Shown: positions 1 through 6,883 of the stretch, piece by piece | Numbering within the stretch: the first letter of the stretch is position 1 | Layout: each line of letters starts with the position of its first letter | NCBI GenBank assembly: GCA_046537875.1 | Contig: JBKHJZ010000064.1 | Coordinates: 1-15,925, forward strand | Direction: 5' to 3' | Source of the DNA: JBKHJZ01 sp046537875 | Lineage (GTDB): Bacteria; Actinomycetota; Acidimicrobiia; Acidimicrobiales; VFJN01 | Length of the DNA: 15,925 nucleotides | Program-made: the position numbers and the translations under genes | Notes under the pieces: model-generated | What the model was told of the DNA's origin: nothing | Databases searched by the model: none | The model's input: the letters and a program-made list of their open reading frames with translations, nothing else

Positions 1-305
1 GGCCCGTGTCGATCAGGATCGTGTCAAAACGCTCCTGCGCCGCGGCGATCACACGCCGAAGCGCATCCGGCGAAAGCTGCTCCGCGTCCATCTCCTCCGC
101 CGTCCCCACCGACAGCACCGACAAATTCCGGATCCCGCTCTCGGCCGCGCAGTGCTCGATCGGCTCGCCCAGCATCGCGTCCAGCACACCCAGACGCGAC
201 TGCTCCTGGAACCCCAGCGCCTCGTCCAGCTCCGCCTGCGTCACCACGCCCCCCTCCACCAGCACCTGACCCAGACGCCGCCCCGTCCGCTGCGCCTCGG
301 CCAGC
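1..305 (-). other. Foreign-looking in-frame tail: MshEN-like plus BY-kinase-like fragment
   Basis: In the rpsB frame, residues about 258 to 292 (RALAEAQRTGRRLGQVLVE, then GVVTQAELDEAL) resemble the N-terminal domain of GspE/MshE ATPases, whose hallmark is LGxxLVExGxxTxxxLxxAL. Residues 293 to 357 (GVLDAMLGEPIEHC, NLSVLSVGTAEE, LSPDALRR, ERFDTILIDTG) resemble the region between Walker A' and the IDTPP motif of bacterial tyrosine kinases (Wzc/CpsD type). The Walker A loop that such a kinase needs upstream is missing. Codons here mostly end in G (gtg, ctg, gcg, acg, cag, gag, ggg) and include cgt, ggt, ctt, ttt, aat and ttg, unlike the C-ending codons of the S2 body. The family assignments are from recognised motifs only. 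A chimeric join between two genomes is more likely than a real fusion. Confidence 0.6.
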
Positions 306-1072
306 GCCCGGCGGCGGGCCTCGGCCTGCTCGGCGGCGAACCTCTCGGCGTCCTCGGCCGAGGGCTGCGGCTCCTCGGTGCGCAGCGACGCCATGTGGCG
401 GCCCTCGTTCACCGCGTCGGCGATGATGCGGCACATCAACGTGCCCGACCGGATGGCGTCGTCGTTGCCGGGAATGACGTAGTCGATCACGTCCGGATCG
501 CAGTTCGTGTCGACGACCGCCACCGCCGGGAGGCCCAGCTTGTTCGCCTCGGTGACCGCGATGTGCTCCTTCTTGGTGTCGAGCACGAACACGGCCTCGG
601 GCAGCCTGTCCATCGAGCGGATGCCGCCGAGGTAGCGCTGCAGCTTCTCGAGCTCGCGACCGAGGAGCAGGGCCTCCTTCTTGGGCATGGCGTCGAACTC
701 ACCGGAGGCCAGCATTCGCTCGTACTCGAGCATCTTGCCGATGCGCTTGGAGATCGTCTGGAAGTTCGTGAGCATGCCGCCCAGCCACCGCTGGTTGACG
801 TACGGCATGCCGCACGACTGCGCGTAGCGCTCGATCGGTTCCTGCGCCTGCTTCTTCGTGCCGATGAAGAGCACGCTGCCGCCGCCGGCGACCACGTCGC
901 GAACGAACGTGTACGCGGTCTCGATGCGCGCCAGCGTCTGCTGCAGGTCGATGATGTAGATGCCGTTGCGCTCGCCGAAGATGAAGCGCTTCATCTTCGG
1001 GTTCCAACGGCGGGTCTGGTGGCCGAAGTGGACTCCCGCCTCCAGTAGCTGCTTCATCGTGACGACAGCCAC
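1..1072 (-). CDS. rpsB: 30S ribosomal protein S2, 3' end off the window, with abnormal C-terminal tail
   Basis: Ribosomal protein S2 is a late-binding protein of the 30S subunit. The GTG start at 1072 gives MAVVTMKQLLEAGVHFGHQ, the standard S2 N-terminus, followed by RRWNPKMKRFIF, GTKKQAQ, YVNQRWLGGMLTNF, VLDTKKEH and VDTNCDPD. The S2 body ends near residue 225 (IIADAVNEG) and is followed by a charged Glu/Ala/Arg stretch to about residue 257. A purine-rich AAAGGGA lies 8 to 14 bases upstream of the start. No stop occurs before the window edge: 357 codons are open, whereas the S2 body needs about 230 and an actinobacterial tail a few dozen more. From about position 300 leftward the codon usage and the protein character change (see the separate entry), so only roughly 300-1072 is certain rpsB. 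The neighbour tsf, normally next, is not visible. S2 identity is very secure; the 3' end is not. Confidence 0.95.
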   Translation of the reverse strand, partial: MAVVTMKQLLEAGVHFGHQTRRWNPKMKRFIFGERNGIYIIDLQQTLARIETAYTFVRDVVAGGGSVLFIGTKKQAQEPIERYAQSCGMPYVNQRWLGGMLTNFQTISKRIGKMLEYERMLASGEFDAMPKKEALLLGRELEKLQRYLGGIRSMDRLPEAVFVLDTKKEHIAVTEANKLGLPAVAVVDTNCDPDVIDYVIPGNDDAIRSGTLMCRIIADAVNEGRHMASLRTEEPQPSAEDAERFAAEQAEARRRALAEAQRTGRRLGQVLVEGGVVTQAELDEALGFQEQSRLGVLDAMLGEPIEHCAAESGIRNLSVLSVGTAEEMDAEQLSPDALRRVIAAAQERFDTILIDTG

Positions 1073-1250
1073 GTTGGTGTTCCCTTTCGTCCCATCGGTT
1101 GAGCGTCGCCGGCCCGGCGCCCGAGGGCGACCGTGGGTAGGGGCCGGCTGCGGCGTGGTCTGCGGCCGGGACGTGGCCCGACCGACGGGGCAGCCTACCG
1201 GCGGCGGCCGCGAGGGCGCCATGCGACGTCGCCTCGCGTCGTGATCCGCC
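1073..1250 (-). promoter_or_regulatory. rpsB leader region with a possible -10 and a hairpin
   Basis: This gap separates the stop of the M23-like gene from the GTG of rpsB. On the minus strand a TAGGCT hexamer at 1192-1197 fits the actinobacterial -10 pattern TAnnnT, but I see no convincing -35. A 6-bp GTCGCC/GGCGAC stem (1105-1110 with 1126-1131) would form in the leader between that site and the start. Some bacteria autoregulate rpsB through its leader. Whether this hairpin does so is speculation. Confidence 0.3.
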
Positions 1251-2081
1251 TCACCGTGCACCCGATCCGGAGGCCCCCAGGACGCCGGTGACCGGGCCGA
1301 TCGCCTCGGCGGTCGCCACCGCGCCTACCAGGGCCTGCCGCCGCTCGTCGGGCGCCCCGCCGGGCATGGCCGCGGAGCCGGCGCCCAGCCACCGGCCCAC
1401 GTCATCGGCCCCGGGCTGCTGCCACCCCGCCGTGGAGGCGATGTCGGTGAGCGCCTGCCGCTCCGCCGTCGGGCGGCCGGTCGGCGCCTCGAGGGGCAGC
1501 AGCTCCGCCTGCACGCCGGCCGATGCCGCGAACAGCGCGGTGGGGTCGAGGTACACATCGCCGACGCGCGCCCCCATGTGGAGCCGGTCGCCGGCGGTGC
1601 CGAGCAGGTCGCCCTGCGCGACGCGCTCGCCGGCCACGACCTCGACGCTCGCCAGGAACGAGTAGCTGGTCCGCACCCCGTCGGCGTGGCCGAGCGTCAC
1701 GTGCCGCGCACCGGCCACGGCCCCGGCGAACAGCACCTGCCCGGCGGCGCTGGCCCGCACCTCGTCGCCCGGCGCCGTGGCGTACTCGACGCCCCGGTTG
1801 CCGGGACCGTAGGGCGTGGCGGGCGGCCGGAACGGGTCGGCGACCGGCGCCGCCACGGGCGGCACGTAGGCGACCGGCCCCTCCCCGCCGGCGACCGCCC
1901 GGCGGACATCGTGGCCGCTCCACGGCGGGCCCACGTCGGCGCCCACCGGTGCGGCGTCGCTCGCGGACGCGCCGGCGGCCACTGCGATCGCGACCACCAC
2001 CGCCAGCACCAGCCCGCCCGGTCGACGGGCGTGACGGAGCTGTGGGGTCGACCTGCGGACCCCGCTCTCCGGCTCGGACAT
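1251..2081 (-). CDS. Secreted M23/LytM-type peptidoglycan peptidase homologue, probably degenerate
   Basis: This 276-residue protein has a basic N-terminus, a hydrophobic segment at about 22-40 (signal peptide or anchor), a Pro/Ala-rich linker, and a LytM domain at about 88-183. The domain shows the fold markers GNRGVEYATAPGDEVRA, AAGQVLFAG, VTLGHADGVRTSY, VAQGDLLGT and RLHMGARVGDVYLDP. Active M23 enzymes bind zinc through HxxxD and the last His of HxH. Here the first His is Asn95, the Asp is Glu99 and the first His of HxH is Arg166; only His168 remains. It is therefore more likely a non-catalytic LytM protein. The C-terminal about 90 residues match nothing I recognise. The ATG at 2081 is chosen because GGGGGAG lies just upstream; the frame stays open further up, but only as an overlap with whiG. 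An M23 gene next to rpsB is also seen in mycobacteria and streptomycetes. Confidence 0.85.
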   Translation of the reverse strand: MSEPESGVRRSTPQLRHARRPGGLVLAVVVAIAVAAGASASDAAPVGADVGPPWSGHDVRRAVAGGEGPVAYVPPVAAPVADPFRPPATPYGPGNRGVEYATAPGDEVRASAAGQVLFAGAVAGARHVTLGHADGVRTSYSFLASVEVVAGERVAQGDLLGTAGDRLHMGARVGDVYLDPTALFAASAGVQAELLPLEAPTGRPTAERQALTDIASTAGWQQPGADDVGRWLGAGSAAMPGGAPDERRQALVGAVATAEAIGPVTGVLGASGSGAR

Positions 2082-2175
2082 GGCTCCCCCTCGGGACCGA
2101 ACGTGTGACGAGGGGAAGCGGGATGAGAGGGCGTGAGTCGGACGCCCGACCGGGGCAGCGCGGGCGATGACCGGG

Positions 2176-2955
2176 TCAGGCCGGCTCGCGCTCGGCGGCG
2201 TCCATGTGCAGGCGCAGTTGCATGACCGCCTTGCTGTGGATCTGGCAGACGCGGCTCTCGGTGACCCCGAGCACCTCGCCGATCTCGGCCAGGGTGAGAC
2301 CATCGTGGTAGTAGAGCGCCACCACCGTGCGCTCCCGGTCGGCGAGACCGGCGATCCCATCGGCGAGCACCCGGCGTGTCTCCGCCAGCTCGACCACCTC
2401 GCCCGGTCCCTCCTGGTCGACCACGAGGCTGTCGCCCACCGTGGCGACGGGATCGCCGTCGGTCGACGCTGCGACCGCAGCGTCGAAGGCGACCAGGTTG
2501 ACCACGGCGGTCTGCGCCAGGTCGCGCTGCACCTCGTCGAGGCTGCAGCCGAGTGCCTCGGCCAGCTCGGCGTCGTTGGGAGCCCGGTGCAGCTCGGCCT
2601 CGAGGGCGCGGCAGGTCGCCTCGATCTCGCGGGCACGGCGCCTCACCGCCCGGGGCACCCAGTCGAGGCTCCGCAACTCGTCGAGCATGTGACCCCGGAT
2701 GCGCGCGACCGCATAGGTCTCGAACCGGTACCCGCGCGTCGGATCGAACCGCTCGATCGCATCGATGAGGCCGAAGATCCCGTAGCTGACCAGATCGGCG
2801 CGATCGACGGTGGGCGGCAGGCCGACGGCCACCCGCCCGGCCACGAAGTGGACCAGCGGGGCGTAGTGGATGATCAGCTCGTCGCGTGCCGCCCGCCGGC
2901 CGTCGGTCTTGTACGCGTGCCAGAGGCCGCCGATGTCGCCTGTCGGGATCGTCAC
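2176..2955 (-). CDS. whiG: WhiG/FliA-type RNA polymerase sigma factor
   Basis: This is an alternative sigma factor of the FliA/WhiG branch (group 3), 259 residues. Region 2 covers about residues 25-100 (LIIHYAPLVHFVAGRV, DLVSYGIFGLIDAIERFDP, GYRFETYAVARIRG, MLDELRSLDWVPR). Region 3 covers about 105-160. Region 4 has its helix-turn-helix at about 202-247 (LADRERTVVALYYHDGLTL, then EIGEVLGVTESRVCQIHSK). In Streptomyces, WhiG starts the aerial-hypha-to-spore programme; in motile bacteria the branch drives flagellar genes. Which applies here cannot be read from the window, and no anti-sigma factor is adjacent. The GTG at 2955 is chosen because AGGGA lies about 8 bases upstream and it lies just past the xerC stop; extension further upstream would overlap xerC. 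The gene starts 10 bases after xerC ends, suggesting co-transcription. Confidence 0.93.
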   Translation of the reverse strand: MTIPTGDIGGLWHAYKTDGRRAARDELIIHYAPLVHFVAGRVAVGLPPTVDRADLVSYGIFGLIDAIERFDPTRGYRFETYAVARIRGHMLDELRSLDWVPRAVRRRAREIEATCRALEAELHRAPNDAELAEALGCSLDEVQRDLAQTAVVNLVAFDAAVAASTDGDPVATVGDSLVVDQEGPGEVVELAETRRVLADGIAGLADRERTVVALYYHDGLTLAEIGEVLGVTESRVCQIHSKAVMQLRLHMDAAEREPA

Positions 2956-2965
2956 GTGTGCGTCC

Positions 2966-3886
2966 CTACGCCCGCGGATGGGTGGCCTCGAACACCGATC
3001 GAAGCCGTTCCTTCGAGACGTGAGTGTAACGCTGCGTCGTCGCCAGGTCTGTGTGACCGAGGAGCTCCTGGACGACGCGCAGGTCGGCACCGCCGTCGAG
3101 CAGGTGCGTCGCAAAGCTGTGACGCAGGGCGTGGGGGTGGGTCGGCTCCGCCGCCCGGCGATCCAGCACCCGGCGGGCGTCCCGCGTTGTGAGGCGCCGC
3201 CCGCGGGCGTTGAGGAAGACCGCATCAGGGGGCGTCGCCTCGGTGGCCATCTCGTCGCGACCACCGGCCAGCCACCGGCGCAGGGCGTCGACCGCCGGGA
3301 CGCTCAGCGGCACGATCCGCTGCTTGGCGCCCTTGCCGTGCACCACGACGCGCCCCCGGTCCAGATCGAGGTCGCCCACGTCGATCGCCGTCGCCTCGGC
3401 GACCCGGAGCCCGCTGCCGTAGAGCAGCTCGAGCAGTGCGTCGTCGCGCAAGCTCGCGGGACCGTCGCCGCGGACCGACGGGGTGGCGTCGTCGAGGAGC
3501 GTTCGCAGCTCGTCGGGGCGGAGGACGCGGGGCAGCCTGGACTCCCCCCGGGGGGCGCTCACGCCGGCGGTGGGATCGGCGTCGATCGCCCCCGACCGGC
3601 GGAGCCACCCGAAGTAGCGCCGGAGCGTGGAGGCCCGGCGCGCGATGGTGCGGCGCGCGTACCCGCGGGTCGTGAGGTAGGCCAGGTACCGGCGGAGCGT
3701 GGTCCGCCCGACATCGCCCGGGCGGGCGAGGCCGGCCCGGCGCACCCACACCAGGAACGATCGCAGGTCGCGACCGTAGGCCTCGACCGTGGCGGGTGAC
3801 GCAGCGGTGAGCGACCGCAGGAACGCCCGGACCTGCCAGGCGTCGTCCGGTGGGATGTCGTCCCCGTGGTCACGCACCGGGCTCAC
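2966..3886 (-). CDS. xerC: Tyrosine site-specific recombinase XerC
   Basis: XerC acts with XerD at the chromosomal dif site to resolve dimers before division. From the GTG at 3886 the protein has 306 residues, a usual Xer length. The SAM-like core-binding domain is at about 16-105 (QVRAFLRSLTAASPATVEAY, RDLRSFLVWV, TLRRYFGWL). The catalytic domain is at about 118-300, with Arg161 (GSGLRVAEA), Lys185 (GKGAKQR), His252 and Arg255 (HALRHSFATHLL), His278 (LLGHTDLATTQ) and the nucleophile Tyr287 (RYTHV). All catalytic residues are present. The start is uncertain: a GTG at 3877 or one at 3955 would also be in frame. Those at 3886 and 3955 overlap the end of dprA; I prefer 3886 by length. An equivalent xerC lies near dprA in mycobacteria. 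Confidence 0.92.
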   Translation of the reverse strand: MSPVRDHGDDIPPDDAWQVRAFLRSLTAASPATVEAYGRDLRSFLVWVRRAGLARPGDVGRTTLRRYLAYLTTRGYARRTIARRASTLRRYFGWLRRSGAIDADPTAGVSAPRGESRLPRVLRPDELRTLLDDATPSVRGDGPASLRDDALLELLYGSGLRVAEATAIDVGDLDLDRGRVVVHGKGAKQRIVPLSVPAVDALRRWLAGGRDEMATEATPPDAVFLNARGRRLTTRDARRVLDRRAAEPTHPHALRHSFATHLLDGGADLRVVQELLGHTDLATTQRYTHVSKERLRSVFEATHPRA

Positions 3887-5135
3887 CGTAGCGTTGCGGG
3901 GTGGCGGCGCCGGGGAGGCCGGCACGCGGGCCGCCGCCGGGCCGGGGATCGGCACCGGCTGCGACCCGCTCCCACCACGCGCCGCGTGACGCCGCCCAGC
4001 CGCCGTCCTCCAGGCGGAGGAGGGCCAGCGTGAGCCCGCCGAGGTCGCGGCCGGTCCGCAGGACGAGTTGGTCGAGGGTGGCCGGTTGCCAGCCCAGGGC
4101 CTCGAGCACTGCGGCGTCGTCGTCGCTGGGCGGTGACCGGGGATCCCGGCGCTCGCGACGGCCGGCGGGGCACAGCCCGAGCGCGGTGATCACGTCGTCG
4201 GCCGAGCACGCGGGCGCCCGGCCCTCGGCGAGCAGGTCGTTGGTGCCCGCCGAGGCGGGGCTCCGCACCGACCCGGGGACCGCGAGCACGTCGGTGCCCC
4301 GGCGATCGGCCTCGTCGACGGTGTAGAGGGATCCGCCATGGCGGTGCGACTCGACAACGACCACCAGGTCGGCCAGGGCAGCGATGATCCGGTTCCGGGC
4401 CGGGAACCGCCACCGCTCGGGCTTGGCGCCGAGCGGGGCCTCCGACAGCAGCACGCCTCGGGCCGCGACCGAGTGCCACAGGTCGTCCTGCCCGGCCGGG
4501 TACACCACGTCGAGCCCGCTGCCCACCACCCCGATGGGTGGGGCGCCACCCGCGGCGATCGCCCCCCGGTGGGCGGCCCCGTCGATGCCGCTCGCCAGAC
4601 CCGAGATCACCGCGACGCCGGCCGTGGCGAGGTCGTGGCCCATCTCGTGCGCGACACCGGCACCCACGGACGTGCACCGGCGGGTGCCGACGACCGCCAC
4701 CCGCGGGCCGGCGATGACCTCGGGCTCCCCCCGGTGGAAGAGCAGTGCCGGCGGCTCGATGTCGCCGGCGAGCGCCGGGGGGTACGACGGTGAGCCGCGG
4801 AGCGTGACCCCCACGCCGGCGTCCACCAGCCGCGCCCAGCCCGCCTCCGGCGACATCCCCCGCGCGGCCGTGCGCCAGCGCTCGACGAGCCGGTGACCCT
4901 CGGGCCCGAGCGCGAAGCGCACGGCGGGATCGCGCCAGCCGCGACCTGCGACCACCCGGGCCCACGCGTCGGGTGCCGGCTCGAGGGCCAGGATCGCGGT
5001 GAGGCGCGCCGGGCCCATGCCCGGCAGCGCCGCCAGCGCGGCGGCGAGGGCCTCGTCGGGAAGCGCATCGCCGGACGGCTCCCTGTTCTCCTCGGCGGGT
5101 GAGGGCCCGCTCGGCGGGTCCGGTGCGGCACTCAT
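3870..5135 (-). CDS. dprA: DNA-processing protein DprA (Smf)
   Basis: DprA binds incoming single-stranded DNA during transformation and loads RecA; non-competent bacteria also keep it. The protein has 421 residues. A helical N-terminal region contains a helix-hairpin-helix-like LPGMGPARLTAIL (37-49). The Rossmann-like DprA domain (about 112-310) shows VAVVGTRRCTSVG, SGLASGID (178-185), GVVGSGLDVVYP, FPARNRIIA (244-252), GSLYTVDEA, GTDVLAVPGS and GTNDLL (297-302). A winged-helix-like C-terminus follows at about 345-395 (AAVLEALGWQPATLDQL, LALLRLEDGGW). The ATG at 5135 overlaps the yifB stop in an ATGA arrangement, so translational coupling is likely. Its own 3' end overlaps the likely xerC start. 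Confidence 0.95.
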   Translation of the reverse strand: MSAAPDPPSGPSPAEENREPSGDALPDEALAAALAALPGMGPARLTAILALEPAPDAWARVVAGRGWRDPAVRFALGPEGHRLVERWRTAARGMSPEAGWARLVDAGVGVTLRGSPSYPPALAGDIEPPALLFHRGEPEVIAGPRVAVVGTRRCTSVGAGVAHEMGHDLATAGVAVISGLASGIDGAAHRGAIAAGGAPPIGVVGSGLDVVYPAGQDDLWHSVAARGVLLSEAPLGAKPERWRFPARNRIIAALADLVVVVESHRHGGSLYTVDEADRRGTDVLAVPGSVRSPASAGTNDLLAEGRAPACSADDVITALGLCPAGRRERRDPRSPPSDDDAAVLEALGWQPATLDQLVLRTGRDLGGLTLALLRLEDGGWAASRGAWWERVAAGADPRPGGGPRAGLPGAATPQRYGEPGA

Positions 5136-6646
5136 GCGACCCGCCCCAGCCAGGTGGGATCGGCCCGCAGCGCAAGCGCGGTGCTGACGTGCTCGACCCG
5201 GAGCGTGGGGTCATGGTGGCCGGCGAGGTCGGCCACCGTGCGCGCCACCCGTCGCACGCCGCCGACGCCGCGGCCGGTCAGCCGCCCGGCGGTGAGGGCG
5301 CTCTCGACCAGGCGCAGGCTCCGGGAGCCGAGAACGGCGACGTCGTCGAGGCGCCACGCCGGGATCTCGGCGTTGGTGCGCACGCCCCGCTCGCTCGCGG
5401 CGGCGCGGGTGGCGGCCACCCGGGCGGCGACCACGCTGGTCGGCTCGCCGGGCACGCTGGTGAGCAGCTCGGCCGCGTCGGGCCTGCCGACCTCGACCCG
5501 CACGTCGAAGCGGTCGATGAGCGGGCCGGACAGGCGCCGGGCGTAGCGGGCGCGGGCCGCGGGCGAGCAGCGGCAGCCACCGGGCGGCCCGCCCTCGCCG
5601 CAGGGGCAGGGGTTCATCGCGGCCACGAGCAGGACCCGGGCGGGGAAGGTCACCTTGGCGGTGGCGCGGGCGACGCGGATCACCCCCTCTTCGAGCGGCT
5701 GGCGCAGGTTGTCGAGCACCAGCGGCTCGAACTCACCGAGCTCGTCGAGGAACAGCACGCCCCGGTGCGCGAGCGAGAGCTCGCCCGGCTGCATGGCCCC
5801 GGAGCCGCCGCCCACCAACGAGACCGCCGACGCCCCGTGGTGGGGAGCCCGGAACGGTGGCCGCCGCACCAGGCCGCCGGGCGGCAGCGGCAGGCCCGCG
5901 GCCGAGTGGATGCAGGTGGCCTCGAGGGCCTGGTCGGCCGGAAGGTCGGGCAGGAGGCCGCTGAGCCGTCTGGCCAGCATGGTCTTCCCCGCTCCGGGCG
6001 GCCCGGTCAGCAGCAGGTGATGACCGCCGGCCGCCGCCACCTCGAGGGCGAAGCGCGCCACCGGCTGGCCGCGGACGTCGGCCATGTCGGGACCGGGTGG
6101 CGCCGGTGGTGGATCGACCGGGGGTGGGGGCTCGGGCCACGGCTCCTGCCCGGTGACCGCCGAGACGAGCTGGCGGAGGTGATCGAGCGGCCGGATGCGG
6201 TGACGCCCCACGAGCTGGGCCTCGACGGTGCACCCGCTGGGGACCACCACCTCGGGGTCGCCGAGCGCGTCGATGAGCGGGAGGGCGCCCGGGACCGGGC
6301 GGACCGACCCGTCGAGGCCCAGCTCGCCGACGAACGCCCGCCCGTCCACGGCGGCCGGCGGAAGCTGCTCGCTGGCGACGAGCAGCGCGGCGGCGATGGC
6401 GAGATCGAGCCCGGCACCCGCCTTGCGGAGCCCGGGCGGGGCCAGGTTCACGGTGACCCGACGGTTGGGCCACGCGAGGCCGCTGGAGAGCAGCGCCGCC
6501 CGCACGCGGTCGCGCGCCTCGCGGCACGTGGTGTCGGGCAGCCCGACCACCGTGAAGCCGGGCAGGCCCGAGGAGACGTGGATCTCGACGCGCACGGGGC
6601 GCCCCTCGACACCGAGCAGCGTCGCAGACGAGACGGAAGCGAGCAC
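5132..6646 (-). CDS. yifB: YifB/ComM family AAA+ Mg-chelatase-like ATPase
   Basis: ComM is a hexameric AAA+ helicase that promotes branch migration when transforming DNA is integrated. The protein has 504 residues, the normal length. A ChlI/Lon-protease-like N-terminal domain covers about 5-165 (GLPGFTVVGLPDTTCREARDR, NLAPPGLRKAGAGLDLAIA, FVGELGLDGSVRPVPG). A Pro-rich linker follows at 171-186. The ATPase domain has Walker A GPPGAGKT (215-222), PFRAPHHGAS (264-273) and Walker B GVLFLDE (296-302). A cysteine cluster CPCG…CRC lies at 347-360, and a C-terminal helical domain runs to 504. The GTG at 6646 is supported by GAGGGAGG six bases upstream. The 3' end overlaps dprA by ATGA. Confidence 0.95.
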   Translation of the reverse strand: MLASVSSATLLGVEGRPVRVEIHVSSGLPGFTVVGLPDTTCREARDRVRAALLSSGLAWPNRRVTVNLAPPGLRKAGAGLDLAIAAALLVASEQLPPAAVDGRAFVGELGLDGSVRPVPGALPLIDALGDPEVVVPSGCTVEAQLVGRHRIRPLDHLRQLVSAVTGQEPWPEPPPPVDPPPAPPGPDMADVRGQPVARFALEVAAAGGHHLLLTGPPGAGKTMLARRLSGLLPDLPADQALEATCIHSAAGLPLPPGGLVRRPPFRAPHHGASAVSLVGGGSGAMQPGELSLAHRGVLFLDELGEFEPLVLDNLRQPLEEGVIRVARATAKVTFPARVLLVAAMNPCPCGEGGPPGGCRCSPAARARYARRLSGPLIDRFDVRVEVGRPDAAELLTSVPGEPTSVVAARVAATRAAASERGVRTNAEIPAWRLDDVAVLGSRSLRLVESALTAGRLTGRGVGGVRRVARTVADLAGHHDPTLRVEHVSTALALRADPTWLGRVA

Positions 6647-6696
6647 GACCGGCCTCCCTCACACACGGGGATGACGAGGCGGCCACCGCATCCGGC

Positions 6697-6716
6697 GGCG
6701 CCGGCGCTGCGGCGCC
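6697..6716 (-). other. GC hairpin in the yifB leader
   Basis: A 6-bp GGCGCC stem with an 8-base loop (6697-6702 with 6711-6716) lies about 50 bases upstream of the yifB start. GGCGCC repeats are common by chance in sequence this GC-rich, so a role in attenuation is only a possibility. Confidence 0.2.
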
Positions 6717-6808
6717 ACCCCGACCCCCCGGCGACGTGGCGGAGGTTCGAGGCGTGGATGTGGGCCCCCGAGCGCTCCCCGGCGCGCGTGCGGCCGGTGC
6801 GGATCGGC

Positions 6809-6814
6809 ACCCTA
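6809..6814 (-). promoter_or_regulatory. Possible -10 element for the yifB-dprA-xerC genes
   Basis: TAGGGT on the minus strand fits TAnnnT. It lies in the 237-bp gap after the crotonase gene and its terminator-like hairpin, so a new promoter is expected near here. No clear -35 is seen at 16-19 bp. The leader would be about 155 bases long. Confidence 0.3.
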
Positions 6815-6850
6815 TCGGAGGGGACCGACAGGATGGGGGTCGACCCGACG

Positions 6851-6874
6851 GCCGGCGCCCGCAACGGCGCCGGC
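6851..6874 (-). terminator. Terminator-like hairpin after the crotonase gene
   Basis: GCCGGCGCC at 6851-6859 pairs perfectly with GGCGCCGGC at 6866-6874 around a 6-base loop. The hairpin begins 10 bases beyond the stop of the enoyl-CoA hydratase family gene. There is no U tract, which is common for actinobacterial terminators but lowers certainty. Confidence 0.45.
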
Positions 6875-6883
6875 GCCGGCCGG

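Noticed and set aside
152..1048. 298-codon plus-strand frame opposite rpsB
   Set aside because: A shadow of the rpsB codons; no domain is recognisable.
2082..2636. N-terminal extension of the M23-like protein into whiG
   Set aside because: It lies in another frame of whiG; the ATG at 2081 has a strong ribosome-binding site and is followed by a signal-like segment.
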